Shown piece by piece: positions 23,194 to 32,291 of a stretch of 36,566 bases of DNA (position 1 is the stretch's first letter; every line of letters begins with the position of its first letter). Position numbers and translations under genes: made by a program. The stretch covers positions 1 to 36,566 of the forward strand of contig NZ_JAGGPB010000047.1 of the NCBI RefSeq assembly GCF_018614055.1. The letters run 5' to 3'. The notes beneath the pieces were generated by a model that worked only from the letters and a program-made list of their open reading frames with translations, was not told the DNA's origin and did no database searches. Origin of the DNA: Streptomyces sp. ISL-98. GTDB lineage: Bacteria; Actinomycetota; Actinomycetes; Streptomycetales; Streptomycetaceae.

Positions 23194-23208
23194 TCGCATC
23201 CGATGCGA
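23194..23208. promoter_or_regulatory. Perfect 15-bp palindrome, copy 1
   Basis: TCGCATCCGATGCGA: 7-base arms around one central base. The same arms recur at 23372-23386. The pair stands before the recombinase gene and may be recombination core sites or operators for the module's XRE protein. Confidence 0.55.
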
Positions 23209-23371
23209 ACTGGCGTCATCTTGCGTGGCATTGGTCGGGCGGGCCCCAGGGGACTGCTGGTCAGCGGCTGGACGGCTTGCCAGGGTCTGCTGGGACGGTA
23301 GCTGACGGGACGGGTGCATGTCGTTCCGCTTCACTCGATCGGATGGCTGACCTGCTGTTCCGCTCCGGACA

Positions 23372-23386
23372 TCGCATCTGATGCGA
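23372..23386. promoter_or_regulatory. Perfect 15-bp palindrome, copy 2
   Basis: TCGCATCTGATGCGA, with arms identical to copy 1, 178 bases downstream of it and 14 bases before ATG 23401. If translation began at the in-frame ATG 23314, this site would fall inside the coding region, which is one reason to prefer 23401. Confidence 0.55.
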
Positions 23387-23400
23387 GATTCTCGCGGCGA

Positions 23401-24546
23401 ATGCGATCTACGGAGCGTGACAATTTGGCGAGCGACAACGGGGCGGCACCGGGGGCCGCGCGGCTTCACCTGGCCGACGGGGTGCCGCTGCTGCGGCCGG
23501 ACGAGCAGGTCTTCGAGGCGATGCTGGATGGCTGGCGCAACCAGCAACTGGCCCGGAACCTCGCGCTGTCGACCATCAATGGCCGCGAGCGAAAGGTACG
23601 GGCGTTCGCCGCTCACGCCGACGCCTTCCCCTGGAACTGGTCCTCACCGCTGGCCGACGAGTGGTTCGGCGACTTGCGGTCGGTTCACGGCTGCGGACGT
23701 TCGACACTCCGGGGTTACCAGGAAGCGGTAAGGCTGTTCTGCGGCTACGCCACCGACCCGGCCTACGAGTGGACGGCCGAGTGCGAACGGCGCTTCGGGA
23801 CTCATCCGATCCAGGTCTGCCACGAGTGGAACACCGCTGTGCACATGCAGGAGTGCGAGGCAGAGGCCCCGAAGCGGGCGTTCACTCGGGATGAGTTGCA
23901 GACGTTCTTCGATCACGCCGACGACCAGGTCGAGCGTGTCCGCGGCCGCGGCCGCAAGGGCTGGCTGCCCGCCTTCCGCGACGCGATGCTGTTCAAGACC
24001 GCGTACGCCTTCGGACTGCGCCGCAACGAGACCCGGATGCTGGACACCGCGGACTTCGGCCGCAACCCCGAAGGTGGGGAGTTCGGTGAGTTCGGCATCT
24101 GCTATGTCCGCCACGGCAAGGCGAAGAAGGGTTCGCCACCCAAACGACGCAGCGTGCTGACGGTATGGGAGTGGTCGGCCGAGATCCTCGACCCATGGAC
24201 GAGCGAGGTCCGGCCTGCCATGCGGCACGCGGGCGGGCCAGCCCTGTGGCCCTCCGAACGCGGGCGGCGAGTGGGCCTGCAACGGCTGGACTCCCGCTTC
24301 GCCGCCTACCGCGATGACCTCGGTCTGGACCCGGTCCTGGACTTCCACTCGCTGCGAAGGTCGTACGTCACCCATCTCATCGAGGACGGCTGGGACGCCC
24401 TATTTGTCCAGCAGCAAGCCGGCCACGACCATGCGAGCACCACTTCCATCTACACCTGCGTGTCCTCCGACTTCCGCACCCGCACCCTGCGGCGGGCCCT
24501 GGACGCCACCATCGAGGCCGCGCTCAAGCCCGCGAGGAGGGCCTGA
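23401..24546 (+). CDS. Tyrosine recombinase/integrase, first gene of a three-gene module
   Basis: 381 residues from ATG 23401 (a longer form from 23314 is possible; a weak GGAG sits inside the first codons). An N-terminal SAM-like DNA-binding region (TINGRERKVRAFAAHADAF, STLRGYQEAVRLFCGYA) precedes a catalytic domain with all key residues: Arg in AFGLRRNETRML, Lys in the hairpin VRHGKAKKGSPPKR, the box DFHSLRRSYVTHL, His in QAGHDHASTTSIYT and Tyr within it. It should cut and rejoin DNA. The stop overlaps the next start as TGATG. Its partners differ from ordinary phage integrase neighbours. Confidence 0.85.
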   Translation: MRSTERDNLASDNGAAPGAARLHLADGVPLLRPDEQVFEAMLDGWRNQQLARNLALSTINGRERKVRAFAAHADAFPWNWSSPLADEWFGDLRSVHGCGRSTLRGYQEAVRLFCGYATDPAYEWTAECERRFGTHPIQVCHEWNTAVHMQECEAEAPKRAFTRDELQTFFDHADDQVERVRGRGRKGWLPAFRDAMLFKTAYAFGLRRNETRMLDTADFGRNPEGGEFGEFGICYVRHGKAKKGSPPKRRSVLTVWEWSAEILDPWTSEVRPAMRHAGGPALWPSERGRRVGLQRLDSRFAAYRDDLGLDPVLDFHSLRRSYVTHLIEDGWDALFVQQQAGHDHASTTSIYTCVSSDFRTRTLRRALDATIEAALKPARRA

Positions 24547-24872
24547 TGAAACGCCAGGTCAGCTACCAGTGGCGGCTGCGCGAGCGGATGGCCGCCGCCG
24601 GGATGTTCACCACCAGCGAGCTCGCCCCGCCACTCGCCGAGCGCGGCATCAACCTCTCCCTCTCCCAAGTCCACCGCCTGGCCACCGGCACCCCCGAGCG
24701 GCTGTCCCTGCCAGTGCTGGCCGCACTCTGCGACATCTTCGAGTGCACCCCAGCCGACCTGATCGCCACCAAGGCCGAGAACGCCGCCATCCGCAAGGTC
24801 GCCACCGGCGACGCCGTCGTCGATCTGTCGGCGGTCCGTCCCAAGCGCGCCCGCATCCGGCCCGAGGGATGA
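24546..24872 (+). CDS. Small XRE-family DNA-binding protein of the recombinase module
   Basis: 108 residues. A Cro/C1-type helix-turn-helix lies at about 20-70 (FTTSELAPPLAERGINLSLS, QVHRLATGTPERLSLPVLAA, LCDIFECTPADLI). A short basic C-terminus (KRARIRPEG) follows. The start overlaps the recombinase stop (TGATG) and the stop overlaps the next start (ATGA), so the three proteins are made together. It may control the module or act as a directionality or architectural factor; the palindromes at 23194 and 23372 are candidate targets. Both roles are inference. Confidence 0.82.
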   Translation: MKRQVSYQWRLRERMAAAGMFTTSELAPPLAERGINLSLSQVHRLATGTPERLSLPVLAALCDIFECTPADLIATKAENAAIRKVATGDAVVDLSAVRPKRARIRPEG

Positions 24873-26332
24873 GCCGCACTCGGGTCCGCGCCGAGGACCT
24901 GTTCTGCACCCGCTGCGACCGCACACTGCAGCCAGGTGCGAACCATTGGCCCGAGGGCTACATCTGCCAGACCTGCATGACCAGGGCCCTGGAGACCTAC
25001 GGAACATGCATCGGCTGCGGCGTCGAGCGGCTCACTCCCGGCCTCGCGCCAGACGGCGGGAAACTCTGCACCGACTGCGCAGGCGGGATCGGCGACTTCA
25101 TCTGCGAGCAATGCGGCCAGGAGGCCAGACGCTACCGGCGCGGAATCTGCGGAAGATGCGTCCTAGCGGAGAGGCTCCGCGAACTCCTCGATGACGGCAC
25201 GGGCTCCGTCCGCACCGAACTCCTCCCGTTGTTCGACGCCCTGCGGCAGATGCGTCGTCCCTGGGGCGGCCTGACCTGGACCAGCCAGCCGCACGTCCGA
25301 CGGAACCTGCGGGCCCTGGCCAGTGGCGAAGTCCCGCTCACCCACGACGGATTGGACCAGCTCACCCCCTGGCGCTCGGTCGCCTACCTGCGTGACCTGC
25401 TCATGCAGTCGGGGGTCTTGCCTCCGGCCGACCGGCAGCTTTTGTTGTTCCAACGCTGGCTCGCCGAGAAGCTGCCCGCCGTCGGCGATGCCGAGCACCG
25501 GAGGCTGCTGGAGCTCTTCGCCGCCTGGCACGTCCAGCGCCGCTTGCGCACCCTGGCCGATCGCGGCCCGCTCACTGGCAAGCAGATCCAGCAGGCCCGC
25601 GCTGAAATCCGCCTCGCGACCGCGCTCCTCACGCACCTCGCCCAGCGCGGACGCTCCCTCGCCGACTGCACACAAGCCGATGTCGACGCTTGGTACGCCG
25701 GCGGCTACTCGCTCGGCGCCTCACGCACGCCTTCCTCCGGTGGGCCATACGGTCCAAAACACGCGCCCACCCTCGTCATCCCGCACCGCTCCACGAGCAA
25801 TCCCGCCCCCATCGCTCAGCACCAGCGCCTCACACTGTTGCGACAGACCCTGAGCCGCGAGGACATTCCACTCCAGGATCGGGTCGCGGCCGCGCTCGTC
25901 CTCCTCTATGCGCAGCCGATCACCCGCATCACCCGGCTGACCACCGATGACGTGCCTCAGGACGACGGTGAGGTCGTCATCCGGCTCGGCGATCCACCAT
26001 CTCCCGTCCCCGAGCCTTTCGCCGGGCTGCTGCTGACCTACCTCGACCAGCGGCCGAACACCATGACCGCAACCAATCCCGAGGCCCGATGGCTCTTCCC
26101 CGGTCGCCGGGCCGGACAGCCCATGACCACGGAAACCATCGAACTCCGGCTCCGTCGCATGAGCTTCCCCACCCAGCAAGGACGCACGGCGGCCATCCGC
26201 CACCTCGTCCTCCAAGCCCCCGCACCTGTGATCGCCCGCATGCTCGGCTACCACGACGAGACCACCGCACAGCTCGCCGCCGAGGTCGGAGGAACCTGGC
26301 GCCACTATGCCCCCGGCGACCACACACGGTGA
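24869..26332 (+). CDS. Zinc-ribbon protein with divergent tyrosine-recombinase-like domain
   Basis: 487 residues. The first 100 hold six CxxC pairs (Cys13/16, 33/36, 47/50, 67/70, 79/82, 94/97), enough for three zinc ribbons. A helical middle follows (about 105-300). The C-terminal part (about 310-480) looks like a recombinase fold: YAQPITRITRLTTDD with the first Arg, then AAIRHLVLQAPAPVIARML, GYHDETTA and WRHYAPGD with a late Tyr. The usual H.LR box reads TAAIR, so its His is missing, and the hairpin Lys is not evident. It is probably a partner with weak or no catalysis. Translationally coupled to the XRE gene (ATGA). Intact. Confidence 0.75.
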   Translation: MSRTRVRAEDLFCTRCDRTLQPGANHWPEGYICQTCMTRALETYGTCIGCGVERLTPGLAPDGGKLCTDCAGGIGDFICEQCGQEARRYRRGICGRCVLAERLRELLDDGTGSVRTELLPLFDALRQMRRPWGGLTWTSQPHVRRNLRALASGEVPLTHDGLDQLTPWRSVAYLRDLLMQSGVLPPADRQLLLFQRWLAEKLPAVGDAEHRRLLELFAAWHVQRRLRTLADRGPLTGKQIQQARAEIRLATALLTHLAQRGRSLADCTQADVDAWYAGGYSLGASRTPSSGGPYGPKHAPTLVIPHRSTSNPAPIAQHQRLTLLRQTLSREDIPLQDRVAAALVLLYAQPITRITRLTTDDVPQDDGEVVIRLGDPPSPVPEPFAGLLLTYLDQRPNTMTATNPEARWLFPGRRAGQPMTTETIELRLRRMSFPTQQGRTAAIRHLVLQAPAPVIARMLGYHDETTAQLAAEVGGTWRHYAPGDHTR

Positions 26333-26570
26333 CCCCAGCGCCTCACTCACCAAGGAATAGGCGTCAGTCGATTACGCGAGGTCGCCAGTTTCATGCTCCG
26401 TGAGGCCCGTGGGTTCATGCAAACTGAAGGGTTCTCAGCGGGAACCGAGGATGGACTGTCGTGTTTCCGTGGGTTCGGCCTTCGGGTTCAGGCGAACACG
26501 CGGGGTGGGTTCCGAGCGGGCCGCACCCCTGGGCACCCTCCTTGGGAACGGTGCTGGCATCGTACGAGTC

Positions 26571-27095
26571 ATGGGAGCAGCAGGAACGACACCGGAACCG
26601 GAAACCCCAACGCAGAGCGGCTGCATGTCCCTGCATGAGGTGGCATGGCGTTATCAGGCGGATGAGATCTGCCCTGAGGAGCTGCCGATGATCGCTGCCG
26701 AGGCACTCGCGGCGGGGCTGGACACCCCGACGCTGTGCGAGCTCGCCGGTTGGCCTCGCAACGCGGATGCCCGCGATATCCGCGACGCGTTCGAGCAAGC
26801 ACTCTCCGAGTCCGGAATCGAGTTGCCCGATCCGGGCCTGGCCCGGCGCCACGCTCTGCGCCGGCTGGCGGCGAGGCTCAGCGATGGGGAAATCGCTCCC
26901 GCCGAACTGGCGGCGGATGACTGGTGGGAGACGGAGGTCGAAACCGCGGAGGAGCGATCGTTCGTGTCGCTGATCCCGCAATGCGGGTGCTGCATTGAGT
27001 ACACGTTGGGGCTTGACCAGCGGACGTGGGCGGCCAAGCTGCGGATCGCCGCGGTCGCCCTTACATCGTCTCCGCCGATCGGCCCCGGCTGCTGA
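26571..27095 (+). CDS. Conserved hypothetical protein
   Basis: 174 residues from ATG 26571; ATG 26625 is an alternative and neither has a clear ribosome site. Sequence features: MSLHEVAWRYQADEICPEEL, PMIAAEALAAGLDTPTLCEL, then RRHALRRLAARLSDGEIAPA, ELAADDWWETEVETAEERSF, a CGCCIEYTLGLD motif and the end SSPPIGPGC. I recall similar proteins as lone hypothetical genes in many streptomycetes, with no known function. The CxCC cluster could bind a metal. It follows the recombinase module by about 240 bases and may be native flank rather than cargo. Confidence 0.6.
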   Translation: MGAAGTTPEPETPTQSGCMSLHEVAWRYQADEICPEELPMIAAEALAAGLDTPTLCELAGWPRNADARDIRDAFEQALSESGIELPDPGLARRHALRRLAARLSDGEIAPAELAADDWWETEVETAEERSFVSLIPQCGCCIEYTLGLDQRTWAAKLRIAAVALTSSPPIGPGC

Positions 27096-27152
27096 CTCAG
27101 CCTTGACGGTGTGCTCACCCCGCGAAAGGCGAGTCCCGGTCGCACTTCATGG

Positions 27153-27443
27153 CTAGGACGAGTTGCGCTTGGGGAAGCGGTCCAGGTCCTCCTGATGGAC
27201 GATGGCGACAGCACGCATCCCAAGGGCCTCGTAGAAGGCCCGGCCGCCGTGGTTGCGGGGCGAGCACTGGACGATGAGCGGAGCGAGTTCTCGCTCGTGT
27301 GCCCACGCGCGGACGCAGTCGACCAGGGCGCGTCCTTCGCCGCTGCCGCGGTGCTCGGGGTCGACCCACATCTCGTGGATCACGCAGCACCCGCGATCGT
27401 CGGGACCGGCGATGATGTAGCCCTGTTCGGTGCGGTGCGTCAT
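27153..27443 (-). CDS. GNAT-family N-acetyltransferase, probably N-terminally shortened
   Basis: 96 residues from ATG 27443: MTHRTEQGYIIAGPDDRG, CCVIHEMWVDPEHRGSGEGR, ALVDCVRAWAHEREL, CSPRNHGGRAFYEALGMR. The acetyl-CoA loop HRGSGEGRAL and the NHGGRAFYEALGM segment are typical GNAT motifs. Normal GNATs are about 150 residues; the first strand and helices are not recognisable. The frame is open to 27545 but that extension (VRESAPVAKAVDAPL) looks unlike the family. It is either a minimal or a truncated enzyme. Confidence 0.65.
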   Translation of the reverse strand: MTHRTEQGYIIAGPDDRGCCVIHEMWVDPEHRGSGEGRALVDCVRAWAHERELAPLIVQCSPRNHGGRAFYEALGMRAVAIVHQEDLDRFPKRNSS

Positions 27444-27766
27444 CCCGGCCGGGGGCGCGGGGCGCTTTCTGAGACCCCCGCAAAACCGCATAACGCTGGG
27501 CAGGGGTGCGTCCACGGCTTTCGCAACGGGCGCGCTCTCTCGCACGTCCGTCCGAATGCCGGACGCCCGGCCTGGACGGCGGGTGTCGACTTCGTATTCT
27601 CTGCTCGCACGGGCAGAGGGCTCGCGTCAACCTCCGCCGCCGCACAGTCGTCCGGCGATAACGCCCGACTTCGGGCTCGCGGATGTGCCGGTGAGTGCTG
27701 TCCGCTGTTTCGGGAGCTGAGGGGGCAGCCTTGGCCCGGATCCGTAGGGCAGTGGCGAGCAGTCGG

Positions 27767-28440
27767 TCACTGGTCGTTGATGGGGTGGGGGCTGGGTACT
27801 GCGACGTAGCTGCCGGTCTCGTGCAGTGCCAAGGCCACGCCGCCGAGTGCTTCGGCTCGTGCGCCGAGCTGTCCCGAGATGACCTGGACGTGCTGGGCGG
27901 CTTCGTGGACGGCGCATCGGGCGATGGCCTGGCGTATCGGGTCCAGCAGGAGGTCGCCGATCGTGCCGAGTTCCCCGCCGACCACGATGCGCTGGGGGTT
28001 GACGACGTTGACAAGATTGGCGACTGTCACGCCCAGGATGCGGCCCGCATCCGCGATGACGCGCCGACAGCCGCGGTCCCCGGCGGTGGCTAGTGTGCTC
28101 AATCGCTCGATGGTCAGGTCGTTGCCGTGGCTCGGGCCCAGCAGCCTCACCAGGTGGTCGGCGCCGACCAGCATTTCTAGGCAGCCGCGGTTGCCGCAGC
28201 GGCATACCGGGCCCCTGTCGTCTACGGTGAGGTGGCCGATCTCACCAGCTGTTCCGGTTGAGCCGCGCAGGACGCGGCCGTCGGCGATGATGCCGGCGCC
28301 CACGCCCGTGGCGAGCTTGATGTACACCAGGTCGCGCGCGTTCCTTTGCCGGCGCCCCACAGGAGTTCGGCTCGTACCCCGAGGTTCGCGTCGTTGTCGA
28401 TGGGACTCGGTGGCCGATGCGGTCCTCCAGCAGCTGACTC
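27767..28440 (-). pseudogene. ROK-family regulator/sugar kinase, broken
   Basis: The long minus-strand frame ending at TGA 27767 encodes the C-terminal ROK domain: DLVYIKLATGVGAGIIADGR, GTAGEIGHLTVDDRGPVC, the zinc motif CRCGNRGCLE, and NLVNVVNPQRIVVGGEL. The upstream part lies in two other frames (IDNDANLGVRAELLWGAGKG and QLLEDRIGHRVP), so two frameshifts are needed, and the N-terminal helix-turn-helix and ATP site are missing. It is a remnant of a sugar-responsive NagC/XylR-type regulator or a glucokinase-like protein. No sugar operon is adjacent. Confidence 0.75.
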
Positions 28441-28527
28441 CTGCACGACTGTCGCGGAGATGAGCCGCGAGTTGAAGGGGCGAGGGGAGCGGTGCTCCTG
28501 CGCTCCGGCTCAACTGGCATACGCGGA

Positions 28528-29622
28528 TCAGGTGTCGGGTGCGCTCGGGGTGGACGGTGGGGCGTGGTCCGGGTGTTCGTTGGGCGGGAAGGCGCGGGCG
28601 GTGCCGTGGACACGGAGGCCGACCTCGTCGCCGACTGCGGGTGGGACGGCGGCCGGGTCGAAGATCCGGGCGGCCACCGGCGTGCCGTCGTTCAGGCGCA
28701 GGGCGAGCATCGCGTCGTGGCCGTAGAAGTCGCGTCGTACGACCGTCGCGACGACCGTGCCCGGGGAACTGGGCGGGGCGAGCGTGATCTGTTCGGGCCG
28801 CAGCAGTACGCGCACCGGGCCCGTCGGCACGCCTTCGTCGGCCGGGGTGACCCATACCGTGCCCAGTGGTGTGCGGGCCCGGTCGCCGTCCCGGACTGCG
28901 GGCAGCCATACGGCCTCGCCGACGAAGCCGGCCACCCACGGGTCGGCCGGGCAGCGGTAGACGAGCTCGGGCGGTCCGCTCTGGATGATCTTGCCGTCGC
29001 GCATGACGGCGACCTCGTCGGCCATCGACAGGGCCTCCGCCTGGTCGTGAGTGACGAGGACGGCGGTGGCACCGTCGGTACGCAGTGCCTGCCATACGTC
29101 CCAGCGCAGTTCGGCGCGCAGCGCGGCGTCGAGAGCGTTGAACGGTTCGTCGAGCAGCACGACCGGTGGGCGCGGCGCGAGCGCCCGGGCGACCGCGACG
29201 CGCTGCTGCTGCCCGCCGGAGAGGTGGTGCGGCATCCGATCCTGGAAGCCGGTCAAGCCCACCAGGTCCAGCACGGCGGCGGCCCGGCCGGCCTTCCGGG
29301 CGGAGCGGTCGAGTCCGTAGGCGACGTTGTCGACGACTGCCAGGTGCGGGAAGAGGGCGCCCTCCTGCGGGACCATCGCGATCCGTCGCCGTTCGGGGGG
29401 AGTCGTGGCGTAGGGGGAGGCGATGCGGCGGCCGTCGACGTGGATCTCGCCTGCGTCGAGCGCTTCGAAGCCGGCGATGCAGCGCAGCAGTGTGGACTTG
29501 CCGCATCCGGAGGGACCGAGCACGGCCACCAGCGCTCCGGACGGGACCGTGAGGTCGACCCTGGACAGCGCCTGGACCCGCCCATATGCCTTGCGGACAC
29601 CGACGATACGCAGTTCCGCCAT
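28528..29622 (-). CDS. Iron(III) ABC transporter ATP-binding protein (FbpC-like)
   Basis: 364 residues. Walker A GPSGCGKSTLLR, signature LSGGQQQRVAVARAL, Walker B VVLLDEPFNALDAALRAEL, switch VTHDQAEALSMADEVAVM. The C-terminal extension (LLRPEQITLAPP, VVATVVRRDFYGHDAML) is the TOBE domain typical of the PotA/FbpC group. It is the last gene of a three-gene leftward operon and starts one base after the permease stop. It should energise ferric-ion uptake with the permease and binding protein. Confidence 0.9.
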   Translation of the reverse strand: MAELRIVGVRKAYGRVQALSRVDLTVPSGALVAVLGPSGCGKSTLLRCIAGFEALDAGEIHVDGRRIASPYATTPPERRRIAMVPQEGALFPHLAVVDNVAYGLDRSARKAGRAAAVLDLVGLTGFQDRMPHHLSGGQQQRVAVARALAPRPPVVLLDEPFNALDAALRAELRWDVWQALRTDGATAVLVTHDQAEALSMADEVAVMRDGKIIQSGPPELVYRCPADPWVAGFVGEAVWLPAVRDGDRARTPLGTVWVTPADEGVPTGPVRVLLRPEQITLAPPSSPGTVVATVVRRDFYGHDAMLALRLNDGTPVAARIFDPAAVPPAVGDEVGLRVHGTARAFPPNEHPDHAPPSTPSAPDT

Positions 29623-29623
29623 G

Positions 29624-31189
29624 TCAGCCGCCTCCCCGGGTGAGCACTCCGGTCCGGACCGACAGCCACCAGGTGGGTACGGCGGCGATGAGCACCAACA
29701 GAGCCGCGTAGGGTGCGGCGGCCGCGTACGCGCCGACCGAGGTGTGCGTCCACAGGCCGGTGGCGAGGGTGTTCATCGCGGTCGGGCGCAGCAGCAGCGT
29801 GGCGGGCAGCTCCTTCATGCAGGTGAGGAAGACCAGTGCGGCCCCGGCGCCGATGCCGGGTGCGGCCAACGGCAGGGTCACCGTGCGCAGCACGTAGGAG
29901 GGACGGCGCCCGAGCGAGCGAGCCACCTCCTCCAGGCCGGGCGGGGCCTGCGCGGCGGCAGCGCCGACGGCCGCGACCGCGAGGGGCAGGAAGAGCGCCG
30001 CGTACGCCAACGCGAGCAGCCACACGCTCTGGTAGAGCGGGTAGGCCACGTTGATGCCGAAGAACACCAGCGAAAGACCGATGACCAGACCGGGCAGCGC
30101 GTGCGAGAGATAGGCGAGGCGGTCCAGGGCCACGGCGAGCAGACCGGGTGCGCGGACGGTGAGCAGACCGACGGGTACCGCGAGCAGCATGGTGACGGCC
30201 GTCCCGAGCAGGGCGACGCCGAGTGAGTTCCCCGCCGCGGTGGCGAGCTCGGCAAGCGATCCGGGGCGCGAGACGCCTTCGCCGAACCACCGGAGCAGGC
30301 TCCCGGCCGGGACTCCGAGGGCCAGTGCGACGACGCCGCTGAGCCCGAGCAGGGCCGGCCACCGCAGCCGTCCCAGGCTCAGCCGCGTTGCGGGTCTGGG
30401 CGCCCCGCTGCCCAGCCGCGCGTAGCGGGCCGCGCGTCGTCGGGTGAGCTGCTCGCCGAGGAGCGCGAGGGCAGTGAGGGCGACGAGCACGGTGGCCAGC
30501 ACGAGCGCCCCCGTACGGTCGAAGCCGAGGTTGATCGAGGTGAAGATGGCCCGGGTGAAGACGTCGACCCGCAGGATGGAGACGGCGCCGAAGTCGGAGA
30601 GCACGTAAAGCGCGACGAGCAGCCCGCCCGCCGCCACCGCCGGCCGCACCTGCCGCAGCGTCACTCCGAGCACGGTGCGCCACGGTCCCCGCCCGAGCGA
30701 CCGGGCCACCTCTTCCTGCGCCGGGTCCGCGCCGGCCAGCGCGGCGGCGACGGGCAGGTAGACGTACGGGTACGAGACCAGCGTGAGGACGAGAGCGGCC
30801 GCCCAGAAGCCCTCGAATCCCTCGACCGTGGACACCCAGGCGAAGGAGGCGACGTAGCTGGGCACCGCGAGCGGCAACGCGGCCAAGACCCCGAACACGC
30901 GCCTGCCCGGCACATCGGTGCGGGTCACCAGGAACGCCGAAGCCGCGCCCAGTACGGCGCACGCCGCGGTGACGACAGCTGCCAGCGCCACACTGCGGAT
31001 CACCAGCACCCCGGTGCGCGCCGTGAACACCTCGTCGGCGATCCGGGTCCAGCCCGCCTCGCTGACGCGTACCGCCAAGTACACCAAGGGGATGAGGGCG
31101 ACCCCGACGGCCAGCACCGCGGCGCAGGCCAGCACGGGACGCGGCACCAGCCGCCGCACCCGCCGCAGGGTGAGGACCGGCGTGCTCAC
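29624..31189 (-). CDS. Iron(III) ABC transporter permease (FbpB-like, fused)
   Basis: 521 residues with two homologous permease halves of about six membrane helices each. Each half has the EAA-type loop: EEVARSLGRGPWRTVLGVTL in the first and EEVARSLGRRPSYVLRTVTL in the second. This double-permease layout is typical of FbpB/SfuB/HitB. GTG 31189 overlaps the binding-protein stop as GTGA, showing translational coupling. Confidence 0.9.
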   Translation of the reverse strand: MSTPVLTLRRVRRLVPRPVLACAAVLAVGVALIPLVYLAVRVSEAGWTRIADEVFTARTGVLVIRSVALAAVVTAACAVLGAASAFLVTRTDVPGRRVFGVLAALPLAVPSYVASFAWVSTVEGFEGFWAAALVLTLVSYPYVYLPVAAALAGADPAQEEVARSLGRGPWRTVLGVTLRQVRPAVAAGGLLVALYVLSDFGAVSILRVDVFTRAIFTSINLGFDRTGALVLATVLVALTALALLGEQLTRRRAARYARLGSGAPRPATRLSLGRLRWPALLGLSGVVALALGVPAGSLLRWFGEGVSRPGSLAELATAAGNSLGVALLGTAVTMLLAVPVGLLTVRAPGLLAVALDRLAYLSHALPGLVIGLSLVFFGINVAYPLYQSVWLLALAYAALFLPLAVAAVGAAAAQAPPGLEEVARSLGRRPSYVLRTVTLPLAAPGIGAGAALVFLTCMKELPATLLLRPTAMNTLATGLWTHTSVGAYAAAAPYAALLVLIAAVPTWWLSVRTGVLTRGGG

Positions 31190-32235
31190 ACGAGACCCGA
31201 CTCCTTGATCATCTTGACTGTGGCCTCCAGACCGCCCAGATCATTGAGGTCGATGTCCGGCGAGTTCAGTGAGGACAGCTCGGGCAGGCCGGGGGCGCTC
31301 GCGACTCCGGCCACGAGCGGGTACTCGTACGTCTCCTCGGCGAAGTACGTCTGCGCCTCGGTGCCCAGCAGGTAGTCGGCAAAAGCGCGCACGTCGGGGT
31401 CGGCCTCGGAGTCCTTCAGCACGCCGACGCCGGAGACATTGACCAGGGCGCCGGTGTCTCCGCCCGGGAAGAAGTGGTTCTTCGCCTTCAGCTTGTCGAC
31501 GGAGGTGCCCTTCTCCTTGGCCAGCTCGTACACGTAGTAGTGGTTGACCAGCCCGGTGGCGAGCCTGCCGGAGTCGACGTCGGCGACGATGGGGCCGTTG
31601 CCCTCCCGGATCTGCGCGTCGTTGGCCTTCAGCCCCGCGAGGAAGTCCTCGGTCTTGTCGTCGCCGTGCTGGACACGCATCGCCGTCACGAAAGCCTGGA
31701 AGGAGCCGTTGGTCGGCGCGATCCCGACCTTGCCCTTCCACTTCGGCTCGGTCAGCTCGAACACCGACTTCGGCAGATCGGCCGTGGACACCTGGTCGGT
31801 GTTGTAGACCAGCACGCGTGAGCGGCCGGTGACCCCGACCCACTCTCCGCCCGTCGCGCGATAGTCCTTCGGCACCTTGTCCAGGACCTCGGCGGGCAGC
31901 GGGGCGAACAGCCCCTTCTCCGTCACGGCACTCAGGGCGCCCGCGTCCTGTGCGAGGAACACGTCGGCCGGGCTCTTGCTCCCTTCCTCCAGCAGCTGGG
32001 CCGCCATCTGCGCCGTGTCGCCGTACCGCACCTCGACGGTGATGCCGCTGGCTTTCTGGAAGCTGTCCAGCACCGGCTTGACGAGCGACTCGCTCCGGCC
32101 GCTGTACACGGTGATCTTCTTGTCGGAACCGCTCTCGTGCGGCTCTCCCTCCGCCGAGCCGCAGGCGATGGCTCCAAGGGCCAGCAGACAGCCGAGAGCA
32201 GACGCCGACGTGAGTCTCGTCCGGGGGGTACGCAC
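31186..32235 (-). CDS. Iron(III)-binding lipoprotein (FbpA-like)
   Basis: 349 residues from GTG 32235 with GGAGGAG upstream. A lipoprotein signal (LGCLLALGAIACGS, lipid-anchored Cys near residue 25) is followed by a class-F substrate-binding protein: ITVYSGRSESLVKPVLDSFQ, ADVFLAQDAGALSAVTEKGL, GVTGRSRVLVYN, and the double Tyr NHYYVYELA that binds ferric iron in FbpA. It is the first gene of the operon; an iron box at 32292-32310 lies 57 bases upstream, so it should be repressed by a DmdR/IdeR-type regulator when iron is plentiful. Confidence 0.9.
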   Translation of the reverse strand: MRTPRTRLTSASALGCLLALGAIACGSAEGEPHESGSDKKITVYSGRSESLVKPVLDSFQKASGITVEVRYGDTAQMAAQLLEEGSKSPADVFLAQDAGALSAVTEKGLFAPLPAEVLDKVPKDYRATGGEWVGVTGRSRVLVYNTDQVSTADLPKSVFELTEPKWKGKVGIAPTNGSFQAFVTAMRVQHGDDKTEDFLAGLKANDAQIREGNGPIVADVDSGRLATGLVNHYYVYELAKEKGTSVDKLKAKNHFFPGGDTGALVNVSGVGVLKDSEADPDVRAFADYLLGTEAQTYFAEETYEYPLVAGVASAPGLPELSSLNSPDIDLNDLGGLEATVKMIKESGLV

Positions 32236-32291
32236 GATCCCACTCCTCCATTGCCGGTCAGCCGCGCTGCGGGGCGGGCGGCAGCCCGCTG

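Noticed and set aside
26374..26398. Right-end inverted repeat of the recombinase module
   Set aside because: Only eight bases (CGCCAGTT) match the left side exactly; too short to claim a boundary.
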